The notes below the pieces were generated by a model that was not told the origin of the DNA, made no database searches, and saw only the letters and a list, made by a program, of their open reading frames with translations. 64,000 nucleotides of DNA, taken from positions 806,001 to 870,000 of the forward strand of contig SMNZ01000002.1 in assembly GCA_004353515.1 (NCBI GenBank), read 5' to 3'. Positions 1 through 8,859 of the stretch are shown one piece after another. Made by a program: the position numbers and the translations under genes. The DNA comes from Alteromonadaceae bacterium M269 (GTDB lineage: Bacteria; Pseudomonadota; Gammaproteobacteria; Enterobacterales; Alteromonadaceae). Within the stretch, counting starts at the first letter, position 1. Each line of letters opens with the position of its first letter.

Positions 1-114
1 AGTGGTGATTATCAGATTCAGATTATTACTTCAAACTCCGACAGCATTACGGTGCAAATTACTCATAACGTAACTGGAGAAGTTACTGTTATTGAGGTGC
101 CTCGTTTTGGTTAA
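1..114 (+). CDS. csgF: CsgF, curli assembly factor, C-terminal fragment
   Basis: The window opens inside an open frame that ends with TAA at 112-114 and encodes the last 37 residues of a protein. Its pattern (S-G-D-Y-x-I-x-I, then V-T-G-E-V-T-V-I-E-V-P) matches the end of E. coli CsgF, where T-N-D-Y-x-V-x-I is followed by K-T-G-Q-T-S-T-I-Q-V. CsgF is a small periplasmic or surface protein that caps the CsgG pore and couples curli subunit secretion to nucleation. The next gene is csgG, the order found in known curli operons. The 5' part lies outside the window, so signal peptide and start cannot be seen. Confidence 0.85.
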   Translation, partial: SGDYQIQIITSNSDSITVQITHNVTGEVTVIEVPRFG

Positions 115-901
115 ATCAGTAAGTCGTGTCTTGGCTTTATTATTTGCTGGCGCACTGTCAGCTTGTAGTGTGGTGAAACAAGTTGTTATTCCTGAACAGA
201 CTATTGCCGTCAAGGTTTCTCCAACGGAATCTTTTAAAGAGCTTAAGTCTCTGCCTAAGCCGAAAGGGGTTATTCCTGTGTCTGTCTATTCCTTTCGGGA
301 TCAGACCGGACAATATAAACCTCAGGCTAACGTTAGTTCTTTTTCTACAGCGGTTACCCAAGGAGCAACTTCAATATTAATGCAGGCACTAAGTGACTCT
401 GATTGGTTTTTACCCGTCGAGCGCGAAGGCTTACAGAATATTTTAACCGAACGTAAGATCATCCGTGCAGCCATGCAGAATGATAAAGAACAGGGAAAAG
501 AAGCCAATGAGTTACCTCCATTAACAACCTCAAAGCTTCTTATTGAAGGCGGTATTATTAGTTACGATTCTAATGTGAAAACAGGCGGTTTCGGAGCAGA
601 GTACTTTGGCATAGGTGCATCTGAGCTTTATCGTGAAGATTTGATTTCCATTTATATGCGAGCAGTTGATGTGCGCTCAGGGCAAGTATTGGTATCGGTT
701 TCTACCTCTAAAAAGGTGTTGAGTAAGGAGTTGCGAGCAGGCTTTTTCAGGTATGTCAGCTTCAAGCGTCTCGCTGAAGCAGAAGGCGGTTATACTACTA
801 ATGAACCCATGCACATCTGTGTTCAGCAAACGATTGAAAAAGCGGTTACCGAATTGATCAAGAAGGGCTTAGAGAAAAAGGTTTGGCGCACACAAACATA
901 G
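107..901 (+). CDS. csgG: CsgG, curli secretion channel lipoprotein
   Basis: Outer-membrane lipoprotein that forms the nonameric pore exporting curli subunits. The chosen TTG start at 107 overlaps the csgF stop and has a GAGGTG ribosome-binding sequence at 94-99, seven bases upstream; an in-frame TTG at 92 has none. The protein starts with a short signal peptide ending in the lipobox L-S-A-C, so the mature protein begins with a lipidated Cys. Family landmarks are clear: V-S-V-Y-S-F-R-D-Q-T-G-Q-Y-K-P, F-S-T-A-V-T-Q-G-A, L-Q-N-I-L-T-E-R-K-I-I-R-A and F-G-A-E-Y-F-G-I-G-A. It is slightly shorter than the 277-residue E. coli protein, lacking part of the C-terminal tail. The overlap suggests translational coupling to csgF. 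Confidence 0.95.
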   Translation: MVKSVSRVLALLFAGALSACSVVKQVVIPEQTIAVKVSPTESFKELKSLPKPKGVIPVSVYSFRDQTGQYKPQANVSSFSTAVTQGATSILMQALSDSDWFLPVEREGLQNILTERKIIRAAMQNDKEQGKEANELPPLTTSKLLIEGGIISYDSNVKTGGFGAEYFGIGASELYREDLISIYMRAVDVRSGQVLVSVSTSKKVLSKELRAGFFRYVSFKRLAEAEGGYTTNEPMHICVQQTIEKAVTELIKKGLEKKVWRTQT

Positions 902-907
902 CGCCAA
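883..907. terminator. Hairpin at the csgG / protease convergence
   Basis: A 7-bp perfect stem (TTGGCGC at 883-889, GCGCCAA at 901-907) with an 11-base loop spans the csgG stop codon. It lies between two convergent genes whose stops are 18 bases apart. There is no clean T-run on either side, so intrinsic termination is only possible. Confidence 0.35.
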
Positions 908-919
908 CACATTTAGATA

Positions 920-2110
920 TTACCTATTCCTTAAAAATAGCTGGCTGGAGCGCTGATCAATCCTGAAATCGTAATGACGCAGGAAGTTCATACCGAGTAA
1001 ACCATCAGAGTCTAAATTGCTTCTTCTGGGGAGCACAATGACGGCGAAGTTATTGACCTGGAAATTGCCTATGCTCAGGCTATCGAATCTAAAAATACGC
1101 GCATTAACTTGACCATTAGCCGTATTGATGGGGAATTTACCAATGAGTTCAGGGCGGTGTTTTCGATAGAGTTTTCTGAACTGTTGTTGAGTGATTGCTG
1201 TAGTCGAAGCGCCGGTATCAATGAGCAGATCTAATTCTGAACGGTTGTCCAAAAAAGCTTTCACTATGTAGTGGCTGCCAGTTTGCACTAAAGCGATTCC
1301 TTGGCTTCTTCTGGGTTCTTCTGTTTGTGTTTTCTTTCTATTCGTTGGTCTGTTGTATCGAATAATGCTTCGGATGCGCCTGAATTCGTTATCGAGATCT
1401 TCACGGTAGGTGATACGGCTAAAAGTTTGTTCCATCAGTCTAGCTTCTTGCCTTTGTGCATAAGCTTCCGCCAGGATAAGGATAAAACGCTCATTGTCGG
1501 GTTCAAATTGTAAAAGAGGCTCTGCGAAACGCTCGACTATATCCCAAGCTTCTGACTGCATTAACTTTTCAAGGTTAGGTAAAGTGATATCATTAAGCTG
1601 TTGTTCAACTTCCTCAGCATGTTTGTCGCTCAGCGGTAAGTCTTGAAGTCGGTAGTAGGCGATTGCACCGTCTAAAACAGACTCTGTCAGTGTCAGTCGT
1701 TTCGCTTCTATCAATAAAAAATCGATATCATCAGGGAAGCGCTTTAAAAATTGTTGCTCAAAATCCTTTAAAACGGCAATGTTTGATTCTTCTAACCATT
1801 GCTCTGCTCGTTCTAGCCATAATGTTTTGATCAGTTCTGCTTCTTGTGGGGTTGTTGATTCTATTAACTCAACATAGGCATTAATAGCTAGTTCAAACTC
1901 GCCCTGACTAAAATGCTCATCAGCAAGCTTATACTGGCTAGAGTATTCAGGTTCTTGTGCTTCTTCTGTGGTTGGTTTCGAAGGCCTGCTTTGGGAAATG
2001 GCTGGGGCTTCTTGTACTATGTTCTCTATCTTCTCTTGAATAAGGTAAATATTGAGACCTACTGAGGCGAGCAACAATAAGCTTGTTAGTACGAGTAGTA
2101 ACTTGGTCAT
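920..2110 (-). CDS. Membrane-anchored retropepsin-like aspartyl protease with TPR-like region
   Basis: 396 residues. One N-terminal membrane helix (about 3-24) is followed by a Pro/Glu-rich linker, a helical TPR-like region (about 55-245) and a C-terminal clan AA aspartyl protease domain (about 270-395). The catalytic motif L-L-I-D-T-G-A-S-T sits at 295-303, and the flap/closing signature D-G-L-L-G-M-N-F-L at 369-377. Single-copy retropepsin-like domains of this kind act as homodimers; the bacterial families known as TIGR02281 and relatives are similar. The protease domain should face the periplasm. It converges with csgG and is probably not part of the curli operon. Substrate unknown. The catalytic Asp is intact, so activity is plausible. 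Confidence 0.85.
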   Translation of the reverse strand: MTKLLLVLTSLLLLASVGLNIYLIQEKIENIVQEAPAISQSRPSKPTTEEAQEPEYSSQYKLADEHFSQGEFELAINAYVELIESTTPQEAELIKTLWLERAEQWLEESNIAVLKDFEQQFLKRFPDDIDFLLIEAKRLTLTESVLDGAIAYYRLQDLPLSDKHAEEVEQQLNDITLPNLEKLMQSEAWDIVERFAEPLLQFEPDNERFILILAEAYAQRQEARLMEQTFSRITYREDLDNEFRRIRSIIRYNRPTNRKKTQTEEPRRSQGIALVQTGSHYIVKAFLDNRSELDLLIDTGASTTAITQQQFRKLYRKHRPELIGKFPINTANGQVNARIFRFDSLSIGNFQVNNFAVIVLPRRSNLDSDGLLGMNFLRHYDFRIDQRSSQLFLRNR

Positions 2111-2289
2111 TCTCTTAGGCTTACCGGTAACACAGGTTGATAATGATGCTACATTAGCGTCTTAATTCTGCTATGTACAAGCAATTTTAAGGTTTCGCTG
2201 ATTATGAGTAATTGGTGAAAATTGCGTGATATTCCTGTGATGACAACTGTCTAAATTTGAGAGGATACCAAACCAGCAGAGGTTTTATT

Positions 2290-3057
2290 ATGTTGAAACG
2301 GTTACTAACAGCCACCATTATTTTATTGGCTGGAGCGAGTACCTCCTATGCAAATACTGATTCCAGTGTTGTTCTCCAAAGTGGTGAATCTCAGACAAAA
2401 CTCTTAGAACTTTATTCGTCTCAAGGGTGCAGTAGTTGCCCTCCGGCAGAGAAGTGGTTGAATACCTTTGAAGAAAATAACGAACTTTGGACCTCTGTGG
2501 TACCTGTGGCTTTTCATGTCGACTACTGGGACTATATAGGTTGGAAAGACCCATTTGCGAGCGCTGATTACAGCAATCGCCAAAGACGTTTTCGTCGCCA
2601 GGGGTTAACACGCTCAGTCTATACACCTGGATTTGTTGTTAATGGGAATGAATGGCGCGGTTGGTTCAGACGTCAATCTTCATTACCTGTCGGTCAACCT
2701 AATGCGGGTGTTCTCAAAGCCGAGATCACGAATGATCGCATTACAGCTGAGTTCCCAAGTGATGACCCGCGATTACTGTTGCATGTTGCTGTTTTGGGTA
2801 ACGGCTTAACGACTCATGTTCAACGTGGTGAAAATAGACGTAGAACCCTGGAAGAAGACTTTGTTGTGTTACATCACCAAGTGATTCCTGTCAGCCAAAA
2901 AAATCCGGGTACTTGGGATTTTAACTGGAAGAAGCCACTGAAAAGTAAAAGCCAAAAAGCTGAAAAGTTTGCTGCGGCGATTTGGGTGACTGGCAGAGAT
3001 ACTTTAATCCCTTTGCAGGCAACCGGTGGATGGTTACCTAAGGATTACGTTCTTTAG
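2290..3057 (+). CDS. DUF1223 family secreted thioredoxin-like protein
   Basis: 255 residues from the ATG at 2290, chosen because AGAGG at 2278-2282 sits seven bases upstream and the resulting N-terminus (M-L-K-R-L-L-T-A-T) is a standard signal peptide cut after S-Y-A. The open frame extends upstream to a TTG at 2257 without a ribosome-binding site. The mature protein carries the DUF1223 signature L-E-L-Y-S-S-Q-G-C-S-S-C-P-P-A-E, a C-x-x-C in a thioredoxin-like position, and later H-V-D-Y-W-D-Y-I-G-W-K-D-P-F. The biochemical role of DUF1223 proteins is not established; a periplasmic redox role is inference. Its stop overlaps the convergent thioesterase by four bases. Confidence 0.88.
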   Translation: MLKRLLTATIILLAGASTSYANTDSSVVLQSGESQTKLLELYSSQGCSSCPPAEKWLNTFEENNELWTSVVPVAFHVDYWDYIGWKDPFASADYSNRQRRFRRQGLTRSVYTPGFVVNGNEWRGWFRRQSSLPVGQPNAGVLKAEITNDRITAEFPSDDPRLLLHVAVLGNGLTTHVQRGENRRRTLEEDFVVLHHQVIPVSQKNPGTWDFNWKKPLKSKSQKAEKFAAAIWVTGRDTLIPLQATGGWLPKDYVL

Positions 3058-3512
3058 TTGTTCTCTAGTGTGACCATAGCGTTGCCGTAGGTTTCAGAGA
3101 AGATACTCGGCATTCGCTTAGGCTTTCCACTGGATAAGGCAATACAAACAAATTCGGTGCGGGCTTTTAACAAAGTCGCGCCGTCACTTTCCCTGATAAA
3201 TTGAAACTGCCGCGCAAGCTTCAAGCGTCTGTCGCAATCAACTAACCATGTCGCACACAAAATGTTGTCTCCCTCAACAGCAGATGCAAGATAGTCTATT
3301 TCATGACGAGATATCGCCATTCCCCTGTCTAAGGATTGATACTGTTCAATGGTTAAACCCAAAGCATTGGAATGTTTCCAAGCCGTTACTTCGAGTTGTT
3401 TAACATATTCCACGTTATTCACGTGATGGTAATGATCGATATGTGTTTCGTTGATTTGCCATGAACAAACAAAAGGTGAGGGAAGTACCCAAGAAAATTG
3501 TTCGTATACCAC
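3054..3512 (-). CDS. Acyl-CoA thioesterase, hot-dog fold (4HBT family)
   Basis: 152 residues, the usual size of a single hot-dog domain. Near the N-terminus the pattern H-I-D-H-Y-x-H-V-N-N-V-E-Y contains the conserved D..x..H..N-N..Y of 4-hydroxybenzoyl-CoA thioesterase-like enzymes, followed by a long helix and beta strands (R-H-E-I-D-Y-L, A-R-T-E-F-V-C-I). Such enzymes hydrolyse acyl-CoA or acyl-ACP thioesters in the cytoplasm. Exact acyl specificity cannot be read from the sequence. It lies just downstream of the next minus-strand gene (3 bases between them), so the two are probably co-transcribed. Confidence 0.85.
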   Translation of the reverse strand: MVYEQFSWVLPSPFVCSWQINETHIDHYHHVNNVEYVKQLEVTAWKHSNALGLTIEQYQSLDRGMAISRHEIDYLASAVEGDNILCATWLVDCDRRLKLARQFQFIRESDGATLLKARTEFVCIALSSGKPKRMPSIFSETYGNAMVTLENN

Positions 3513-3515
3513 TCA

Positions 3516-4223
3516 TTAAATCCTTACATCGGGGAGGTTGTTCTCACCTCTAAATAACTGGTCCATAATTTCACGTTCTTTATTTACGATAGGATTTATA
3601 AAGTCTTCTACCTTTCCTATTTTTTTGAAGGCGTTAAAACCATGTTCTAAAAATTCATGTAGCGCTAAAAATCCAGCGAGCTGCGCTGGTTTACGAGACA
3701 TCTTGAGCAACATGCCAATGCCAATGATGTTGGTCACATCTGCCAGATCATTCCCGAGCTCAGCGATAAAGTCGATTTGTTGGGCACGATCTTCATAGTT
3801 GTCACAATCGAGGTAAGCTGCAGCGTACTTTTCAGCGTCTATTGACGCTTCATCCTTTAAGCGCAGCACAAGTTGATAATCTAGTTGTAACGATAATGCG
3901 TTGAGGTGGAGCGCTTGTTCGAGAGACTTTAACGCTGCAGCAGGCAGTATCTTCGACATCTTAGGGACAATACGCGCAATATCATCATCTCGCTGAGCGA
4001 AGTCTTTAGGGCCGTATAGCTCATCAATAAAAAACTCCATAGCTGGTTTATATTTTTTGTTCGAAAGCAAAGCTTGATGTGTTGCTATGAGCCGCTGGCA
4101 TTGCCAGTTTTGTAGATCTCGTAAATGGCTTGAAAGACCTTGTTGTTGTATTTCCTGATTCAACTCTGCGGTGAGTTGCAAGTGCTCGACGATGTTTTCT
4201 AACTCTAAACTCATAAATCGCAA
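3516..4223 (-). CDS. Conserved hypothetical protein (F-F-x-x-E-L-Y-G-P-K-D-F family)
   Basis: 235 residues, no signal peptide or membrane segment, mostly helical by composition. A motif near residue 63 (F-F-I-D-E-L-Y-G-P-K-D-F-A-Q-R-D) resembles an uncharacterised family widespread in gammaproteobacteria; I do not know a function for it. The later segment G-I-G-M-L-L-K-M-S-R-K-P-A is the other recognisable block. Start choice is open: TTG at 4223 follows GGAG by four bases, whereas the in-frame ATG at 4214 lies 13 bases from it. The gene heads a two-gene unit with the thioesterase. Confidence 0.75.
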   Translation of the reverse strand: MRFMSLELENIVEHLQLTAELNQEIQQQGLSSHLRDLQNWQCQRLIATHQALLSNKKYKPAMEFFIDELYGPKDFAQRDDDIARIVPKMSKILPAAALKSLEQALHLNALSLQLDYQLVLRLKDEASIDAEKYAAAYLDCDNYEDRAQQIDFIAELGNDLADVTNIIGIGMLLKMSRKPAQLAGFLALHEFLEHGFNAFKKIGKVEDFINPIVNKEREIMDQLFRGENNLPDVRI

Positions 4224-4445
4224 AAAGCTCCAAAGGGCGTTACAGCCAATTTAGGGAGATATGGTAATACAAAGTGAAATATCTCTCACCGTCTTATTGT
4301 TCAATGTTCGAGAGAATGAACGAAAGTTCCTTAAGGAAATGTAAAGTTGCGTAAAGAATTTTAGCCCTATGTAAAGGTTGTGTAAGGGACAGAACTAAGT
4401 TGTATTAAGGTTTATCAGAGCGGTTTTCAATGACTAGGAATAAGA

Positions 4446-5804
4446 ATGAAAATAGCTCACACAATGATATTTGCCTTAGCCTCACTTGGGTTAACAGCCT
4501 GTGGTAGTTCGGATGACAGTAATGGCGAATTTCCTCAAAGTGCCGTTCAGTTTTTCAATGCCTCAGCCAATAGTGCATCGACACGTTTACTCATTGATGA
4601 AAGTTCCATTGGATCCAGCGTTTTTGGTGACGCGACTACCTTGGTTAACCTCGATGAGGGGACATATGAAGTAACCCTTAGGTGGACTGATTCTGAAGGG
4701 CAAGATCAGGACATCACAACAGAAGAGCGCTTTTTACCTGAAGGTGCTAAAACATTGATAGTTATGACAGGTGATTTTAACTCCCCAGACATTGTCAACA
4801 TTGAGTTTGACCGTAGCGATTTAGATGAAGGTTTTACGCTACGTGCGTTTTCAGCTGTACCTAATGAAACTTATGATCTTTATATTGGTAATGCTGGTGC
4901 ACCTTTTTCGGAAGCTAACTTAATCGACGATCTTTCTTTTAATGAAGCACAACAGTTGACCTATTTTGACGCAGACGATGACCCTTTGATTTGGGAAAGT
5001 CAGGAGTACAAAGTGTTCTTGACTCAACCCGGCGGAACTGAGGTGATCTATGAAAGTGACAATATCGACTTCGATCTTCTGACAGATTATGTGATGATCA
5101 TTCGCCCAACCACTGGCCCGGGAGAAACGAATTTAGCTGTCGATATTGTTGTTAACTCCACCGCGGTTGAAAGTTTCAGTGATCTCTTAGCCAGTGCGCA
5201 GTTTAGAGTTTATAACAGCTTGAATTTAGCCTCAGATATATTAGTCAACATTATGGACAGCAATGGCTTAGCGGCGCAAAATCAGCTCAGTTCTGATTCT
5301 ATTAGCGATTTCTCTCCACTGCCTTTTGGAGATTATCAAGTCAATGTCATTCAAGAAAGTGACCAAACCTCTTTGCTGTCAAATGGCATACTGACACTTA
5401 ATCAAGATCAAGCGAGAACTTTAGTGGTCTATCAGGACGAGAATGACGAAGTTAGGACGTTAAACTTTTCTGAAAGCAACCTACCACAAACATTTGAACA
5501 CGATTTTAATGTGGTGAATTTGGTTCCAGAATTTGATGATTTGATCCTGTATTTCGTGAGAGCTGAAGAAACTTTAGAAACTGCTGAGTTTCAGGTGTCT
5601 AACTTGGACTTTGCGTCCGTGCGTTCAGAAACTCTACCGTCAGATTTCTATCAATTTATATTAATCGCTGAAGATGAAAATCAAAATGAACAGCTTTTGT
5701 ATATTTCGGATTTGATTGGTATCGACGAAGAATTGAATTACTTGGTGACAATAGAGCGAGATCCTGAGGACGATAGCACTATTCAAGTGAATATTATCAA
5801 CTAA
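4446..5804 (+). CDS. DUF4397-type repeat lipoprotein
   Basis: 452 residues with a lipoprotein signal (lipobox L-T-A-C, lipidated Cys 19) and then G-S-S-D-D-S-N linker. The mature part is all-beta by composition and appears to hold about four related units of roughly 100 residues, each starting with a strand such as V-Q-F-F-N-A-S, L-R-A-F-S-A-V, F-R-V-Y-N-S-L and F-N-V-V-N-L-V, and containing a Y-x-V or Y-D-L-Y strand with acidic turns. This layout fits DUF4397 domains, which are found in surface and extracellular proteins of unknown function. It is strongly acidic (many D and E), possibly calcium-binding; that is inference. It has its own terminator downstream. Confidence 0.75.
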   Translation: MKIAHTMIFALASLGLTACGSSDDSNGEFPQSAVQFFNASANSASTRLLIDESSIGSSVFGDATTLVNLDEGTYEVTLRWTDSEGQDQDITTEERFLPEGAKTLIVMTGDFNSPDIVNIEFDRSDLDEGFTLRAFSAVPNETYDLYIGNAGAPFSEANLIDDLSFNEAQQLTYFDADDDPLIWESQEYKVFLTQPGGTEVIYESDNIDFDLLTDYVMIIRPTTGPGETNLAVDIVVNSTAVESFSDLLASAQFRVYNSLNLASDILVNIMDSNGLAAQNQLSSDSISDFSPLPFGDYQVNVIQESDQTSLLSNGILTLNQDQARTLVVYQDENDEVRTLNFSESNLPQTFEHDFNVVNLVPEFDDLILYFVRAEETLETAEFQVSNLDFASVRSETLPSDFYQFILIAEDENQNEQLLYISDLIGIDEELNYLVTIERDPEDDSTIQVNIIN

Positions 5805-5829
5805 TAAATTACAGGTAATAACAATCACA

Positions 5830-5869
5830 GTGAGTGGCTTTTATCGAGGTCACTCGCTTTTTATTTTTG
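5830..5869 (+). terminator. Rho-independent terminator after the DUF4397 lipoprotein
   Basis: GTGAGTGG (from 5830) pairs with TCACTCGC (to 5857), one G-T wobble included, followed at once by a T-rich tract (TTTTTATTTTT). Confidence 0.75.
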
Positions 5870-6008
5870 TAGCATTTTATCCTGACAAGAACCTAACAAG
5901 GCCCAGCGTTTACCTAGGTTTACCAACATTCTAAACGCATTGCGGGTAACTGACTTGCGGCGAAAAATTACAAGTGTTAGCGTCTTCAAAAAAGTGTTGG
6001 AGATTCCT

Positions 6009-7271
6009 TTGTTCCCGTTTTCGTCGCCTAATAAGAAAAATCAAGAAAGTATTGAGAGAGCTGTTCAAGAAACCGAAGAGCGTTTAAGAAAGGAATCTTC
6101 AGATAATTCACTTTCATTGATTAACTTTTTAAGTGAAGTGGGGGAGATAGCGTCAAACTCAAACAGTCTCAATGAATGTATTGCTCAAGCACTTAAACAC
6201 ATTTGTAAATACACAAAGTGGCCTGTGGGGCATGCTTACTTGGCTGACTACAGTGTTGATCCAGCCATAGCAAAAGCCACGAATATCTGGCATGTCGATG
6301 CAGGCATCAGGCCTGCGCAAATCGATGAATTTAAGCAAGCTTCAAAAGAGTTAATTTTCGTTTTTGGGAAAGGCCTCATTGGTAAGGTGATGTCGTCCAA
6401 AAAGCCGGTTACGATTAGAGATGTCACCCAGTCAAAAGACTTTTTGCGAGCTAAAGTTGCCGAGAGAACTGGACTAAAGGGCTGTTTTGCTTTTCCTGTT
6501 ATTGGCGATGACGGTTCTACGGTAAGAATTGGTTTCGAGTTCTTCCATTACGAAGCCGTTGATATCGATGAAATGACACTGAAGATGACGCAGTTTATCG
6601 GTAAACAGGTGAACTACGCCTTTAACTATTTTGATAATATTGAGAATAGGGAAAAGCTGGCTGAGTTGTTCAATATTGAAGTGAGAGGTGCCTTAAGCAA
6701 TATCAAGAATGCATTGGATAATATGGCGAGCTCGTCAACTGAACTGAAAAAATCGACGACCGATATTGAGGCACAATGTAATACGAGCCAACAGCATATC
6801 AATCAGTCAGTAGAGCAATTGGGATCAATTACTGAAAATTCGGAGTCTTTGAAATCGACGACGAGCAATATCGAAGAAATCGCAACCTCTATCTCTAATA
6901 TCGCCAGTAATACCAACTTGTTGGCTCTAAACGCTGCTATTGAAGCTGCAAGAGCGGGCGAAGTGGGGCGTGGATTCGCTGTTGTTGCGGATGAGGTAAA
7001 AGCACTTTCAGCAGAAACATCTAACTCAACCCATACCGTTCACGAAATGACGGCGATGATCAACAAGGTCTCTGAAAGTATTGAGAAGACCATTAACTCT
7101 TTTGGTCTTTCGCTGAACGAGGTTAATGCGTCAGCGACCAATATTGAATCTGCCATTACTGTGCAGAAGGAAAAAACAGGCGACTTTTCTGAATCTTACC
7201 AACATCTTTTGGATGAATTTGCGTCTCTTAACGACAAGGTAAATGCCTTCGTTAGTAAAATTGTTGGTTAG
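6009..7271 (+). CDS. Cytoplasmic methyl-accepting chemotaxis transducer with GAF sensor
   Basis: About 420 residues. A GAF sensor domain ([10 protein letters not shown], then V-T-I-R-D-V) precedes a coiled-coil signalling domain whose tip is intact: [20 protein letters not shown], then V-A-D-E-V-K-A-L-S. No membrane helix is visible, so this is a soluble transducer that should signal to CheA/CheW from the cytoplasm. The open frame reaches back to a TTG at 5940 without a ribosome-binding site; TTG at 6009 has GGAG at 5999-6002 and is preferred, but no ATG exists in this region and the start remains uncertain. Ligand unknown; GAF domains bind small molecules or haem. Confidence 0.88.
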   Translation: MFPFSSPNKKNQESIERAVQETEERLRKESSDNSLSLINFLSEVGEIASNSNSLNECIAQALKHICKYTKWPVGHAYLADYSVDPAIAKATNIWHVDAGIRPAQIDEFKQASKELIFVFGKGLIGKVMSSKKPVTIRDVTQSKDFLRAKVAERTGLKGCFAFPVIGDDGSTVRIGFEFFHYEAVDIDEMTLKMTQFIGKQVNYAFNYFDNIENREKLAELFNIEVRGALSNIKNALDNMASSSTELKKSTTDIEAQCNTSQQHINQSVEQLGSITENSESLKSTTSNIEEIATSISNIASNTNLLALNAAIEAARAGEVGRGFAVVADEVKALSAETSNSTHTVHEMTAMINKVSESIEKTINSFGLSLNEVNASATNIESAITVQKEKTGDFSESYQHLLDEFASLNDKVNAFVSKIVG

Positions 7272-7295
7272 TCGATAAGGTTAATGAAAGCCTAG

Positions 7296-7325
7296 CCTTC
7301 TCGCTAATCACTGATAACGAGAAGG
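7296..7325. terminator. Hairpin between convergent genes
   Basis: CCTTCTCG at 7296-7303 pairs perfectly with CGAGAAGG at 7318-7325 across a 14-base loop, between the chemotaxis gene and the convergent membrane-protein gene. No T-run, so bidirectional termination is only suggested by position. Confidence 0.45.
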
Positions 7326-7351
7326 TCGTAGCTCTGTCTATCTTGTTAGTC

Positions 7352-8191
7352 TTAGGTTCTTCGATAAAGCTCGAAATTAATATTGTCAAAACGGTAGTGA
7401 TATACTGAGAAAGCAACAATCAGATTAAAGTAGATACAAGTCACGATATCCTGATAGTCGCGTAAACCTAATCCCGACAGCACCAAATCTAGCGTGATTT
7501 TGATAATTACAGCCACCAGAATGGCTACCATTAAGTGCGCACTTCTTGTAGTTTCTTTGTTACGGCTTTCTAGCGTTTGTACGGGATCCCCTTTCCTGAC
7601 AAAGACATAGTAGTAGGTCATGGAACCGAACAATATATCCATAACCAGCAAGCCTAATAAATTGATGTAGCCAGCAAAGCCATCAAACGGGTTCTGAATA
7701 AAGTAAAAGACAGTCGCAAAATACAACAAATGACTTGCAATTAAAGCGACTAAATAACCAGTTGGAATATATTGCCTGAACTTTCTGGGCGATAACGCGG
7801 CTTTTCGAATATTAGTTTGGTTTTGCTGATGCATCTGCTTTCCATATTTCATACTCAACAAAGTGGCCCAAATCATGGGGCTTGCCTGTAACATAAAATA
7901 GAGTGCGATAACTGCTTGATTATCCCAGGTGAGTAATTCTTTTGTGCCTACCCATTTAGTGATGACGACTGAGGCAACGCCGATTAAGAAAATAATCCCA
8001 TTGGTAAGCCTGAAAAAAGCTATCTTGTTACGGATAGTTTCGACAGGGACTGGATAAAGTTTGGGGTATTCCTCCTGAGAGTATCTTTCCATGATGGACT
8101 CTGTTCTTTTCAACATTACCCGTGGGAAGTAGTAAGACAGCAATATGACTTGGCTGAGAAATGCTAAATGAATAAAGTCTTGCGTATTCAT
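7352..8191 (-). CDS. Multipass membrane protein, unknown
   Basis: 279 residues with about seven hydrophobic segments (near residues 7-23, 60-78, 90-110, 143-165, 172-195, 218-238 and 250-265). I recognise no family motif. It starts 28 bases downstream of a YtrA-type GntR regulator on the same strand, and the only promoter and operator seen lie upstream of that regulator, so both are probably one autoregulated unit. YtrA-type regulators usually control ABC transporters; here the partner is a polytopic protein without ATPase motifs. Confidence 0.7.
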   Translation of the reverse strand: MNTQDFIHLAFLSQVILLSYYFPRVMLKRTESIMERYSQEEYPKLYPVPVETIRNKIAFFRLTNGIIFLIGVASVVITKWVGTKELLTWDNQAVIALYFMLQASPMIWATLLSMKYGKQMHQQNQTNIRKAALSPRKFRQYIPTGYLVALIASHLLYFATVFYFIQNPFDGFAGYINLLGLLVMDILFGSMTYYYVFVRKGDPVQTLESRNKETTRSAHLMVAILVAVIIKITLDLVLSGLGLRDYQDIVTCIYFNLIVAFSVYHYRFDNINFELYRRT

Positions 8192-8219
8192 GATGTCTTC
8201 CTTATGTCTGCGAATAAAT

Positions 8220-8594
8220 CTATTTTTCGTTAATGAGTTGGGCGAAGGCTATTCTCAATTCGGAGTCAGTCGCGCCTGCGTTTCTGAGTTCTGAGATAGC
8301 TGTATTCAGCGTTTGTGTTACCAGAGCACCGAGATCGAAAGTGCAGTTTTTCTTGGCGTCTGGATGTACATAAGTTCCTCTGTAGCCCTTCGTTTGTATG
8401 ATGGCATCGCGTTCCAATAGCCGATAAGCTTTTGCGACCGTCTTGTTGTTTAACTCTAGATCGCTGGCGAGCTGACGGATTGACGGCAATGCTTCACCTG
8501 GTTGTATTAAGTTAGATACAACAGCTTGTTTCACCTGCTGGATGAGCTGTGAGAACAAAGGTGTTGGATCTTCAACATCAATAACTATTTCCAT
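8220..8594 (-). CDS. GntR family transcriptional regulator, YtrA subfamily
   Basis: 124 residues from ATG 8594; an upstream in-frame ATG at 8612 would add six. The later start is preferred because family members begin close to the I-D-x-x-D-P-T-P-L-F-x-Q-L block. The winged helix follows (A-L-P-S-I-R-Q-L-A-S-D-L and N-N-K-T-V-A-K-A-Y-R-L-L-E), then only a short two-helix tail, the hallmark of the YtrA subgroup, which dimerises without a separate effector domain. A perfect dyad just upstream (8628-8653) covers the predicted promoter, so autorepression is likely. Divergent from epmC. Confidence 0.9.
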   Translation of the reverse strand: MEIVIDVEDPTPLFSQLIQQVKQAVVSNLIQPGEALPSIRQLASDLELNNKTVAKAYRLLERDAIIQTKGYRGTYVHPDAKKNCTFDLGALVTQTLNTAISELRNAGATDSELRIAFAQLINEK

Positions 8595-8627
8595 AATGAT
8601 GAGTGACTCCATTGATATCTAAATTTA

Positions 8628-8653
8628 ATGTACCACTTGATGTAATGGTACAT
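8628..8653 (-). promoter_or_regulatory. Operator and promoter for the GntR unit
   Basis: A perfect inverted repeat, ATGTACCA (8628-8635) and TGGTACAT (8646-8653), separated by ten bases. Read on the minus strand, a -35-like TTGCAC lies upstream and, 17 bases later, a -10-like TACCAT falls inside the dyad. A GGTAC-type dyad overlapping the promoter is what is expected for an autoregulated YtrA-family repressor. Confidence 0.7.
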
Positions 8654-8859
8654 GTGGTTTTTTGTTTGTGCAATAAATGAACGTATAAAATAACCCGTAT
8701 AAAGATTAAGTCTTTGTTTTCGTTACATACTTTTATTATTGATAATGTTGAAAAGAGGGCGTAACACAGAAGTTTTATTCAAAAATAAAGAGGGGTACAG
8801 ATTGGCACTTTATCTAATTCGACGTAGAATGCGCCGCTGGATTTAAGTGGGTATTAGAT

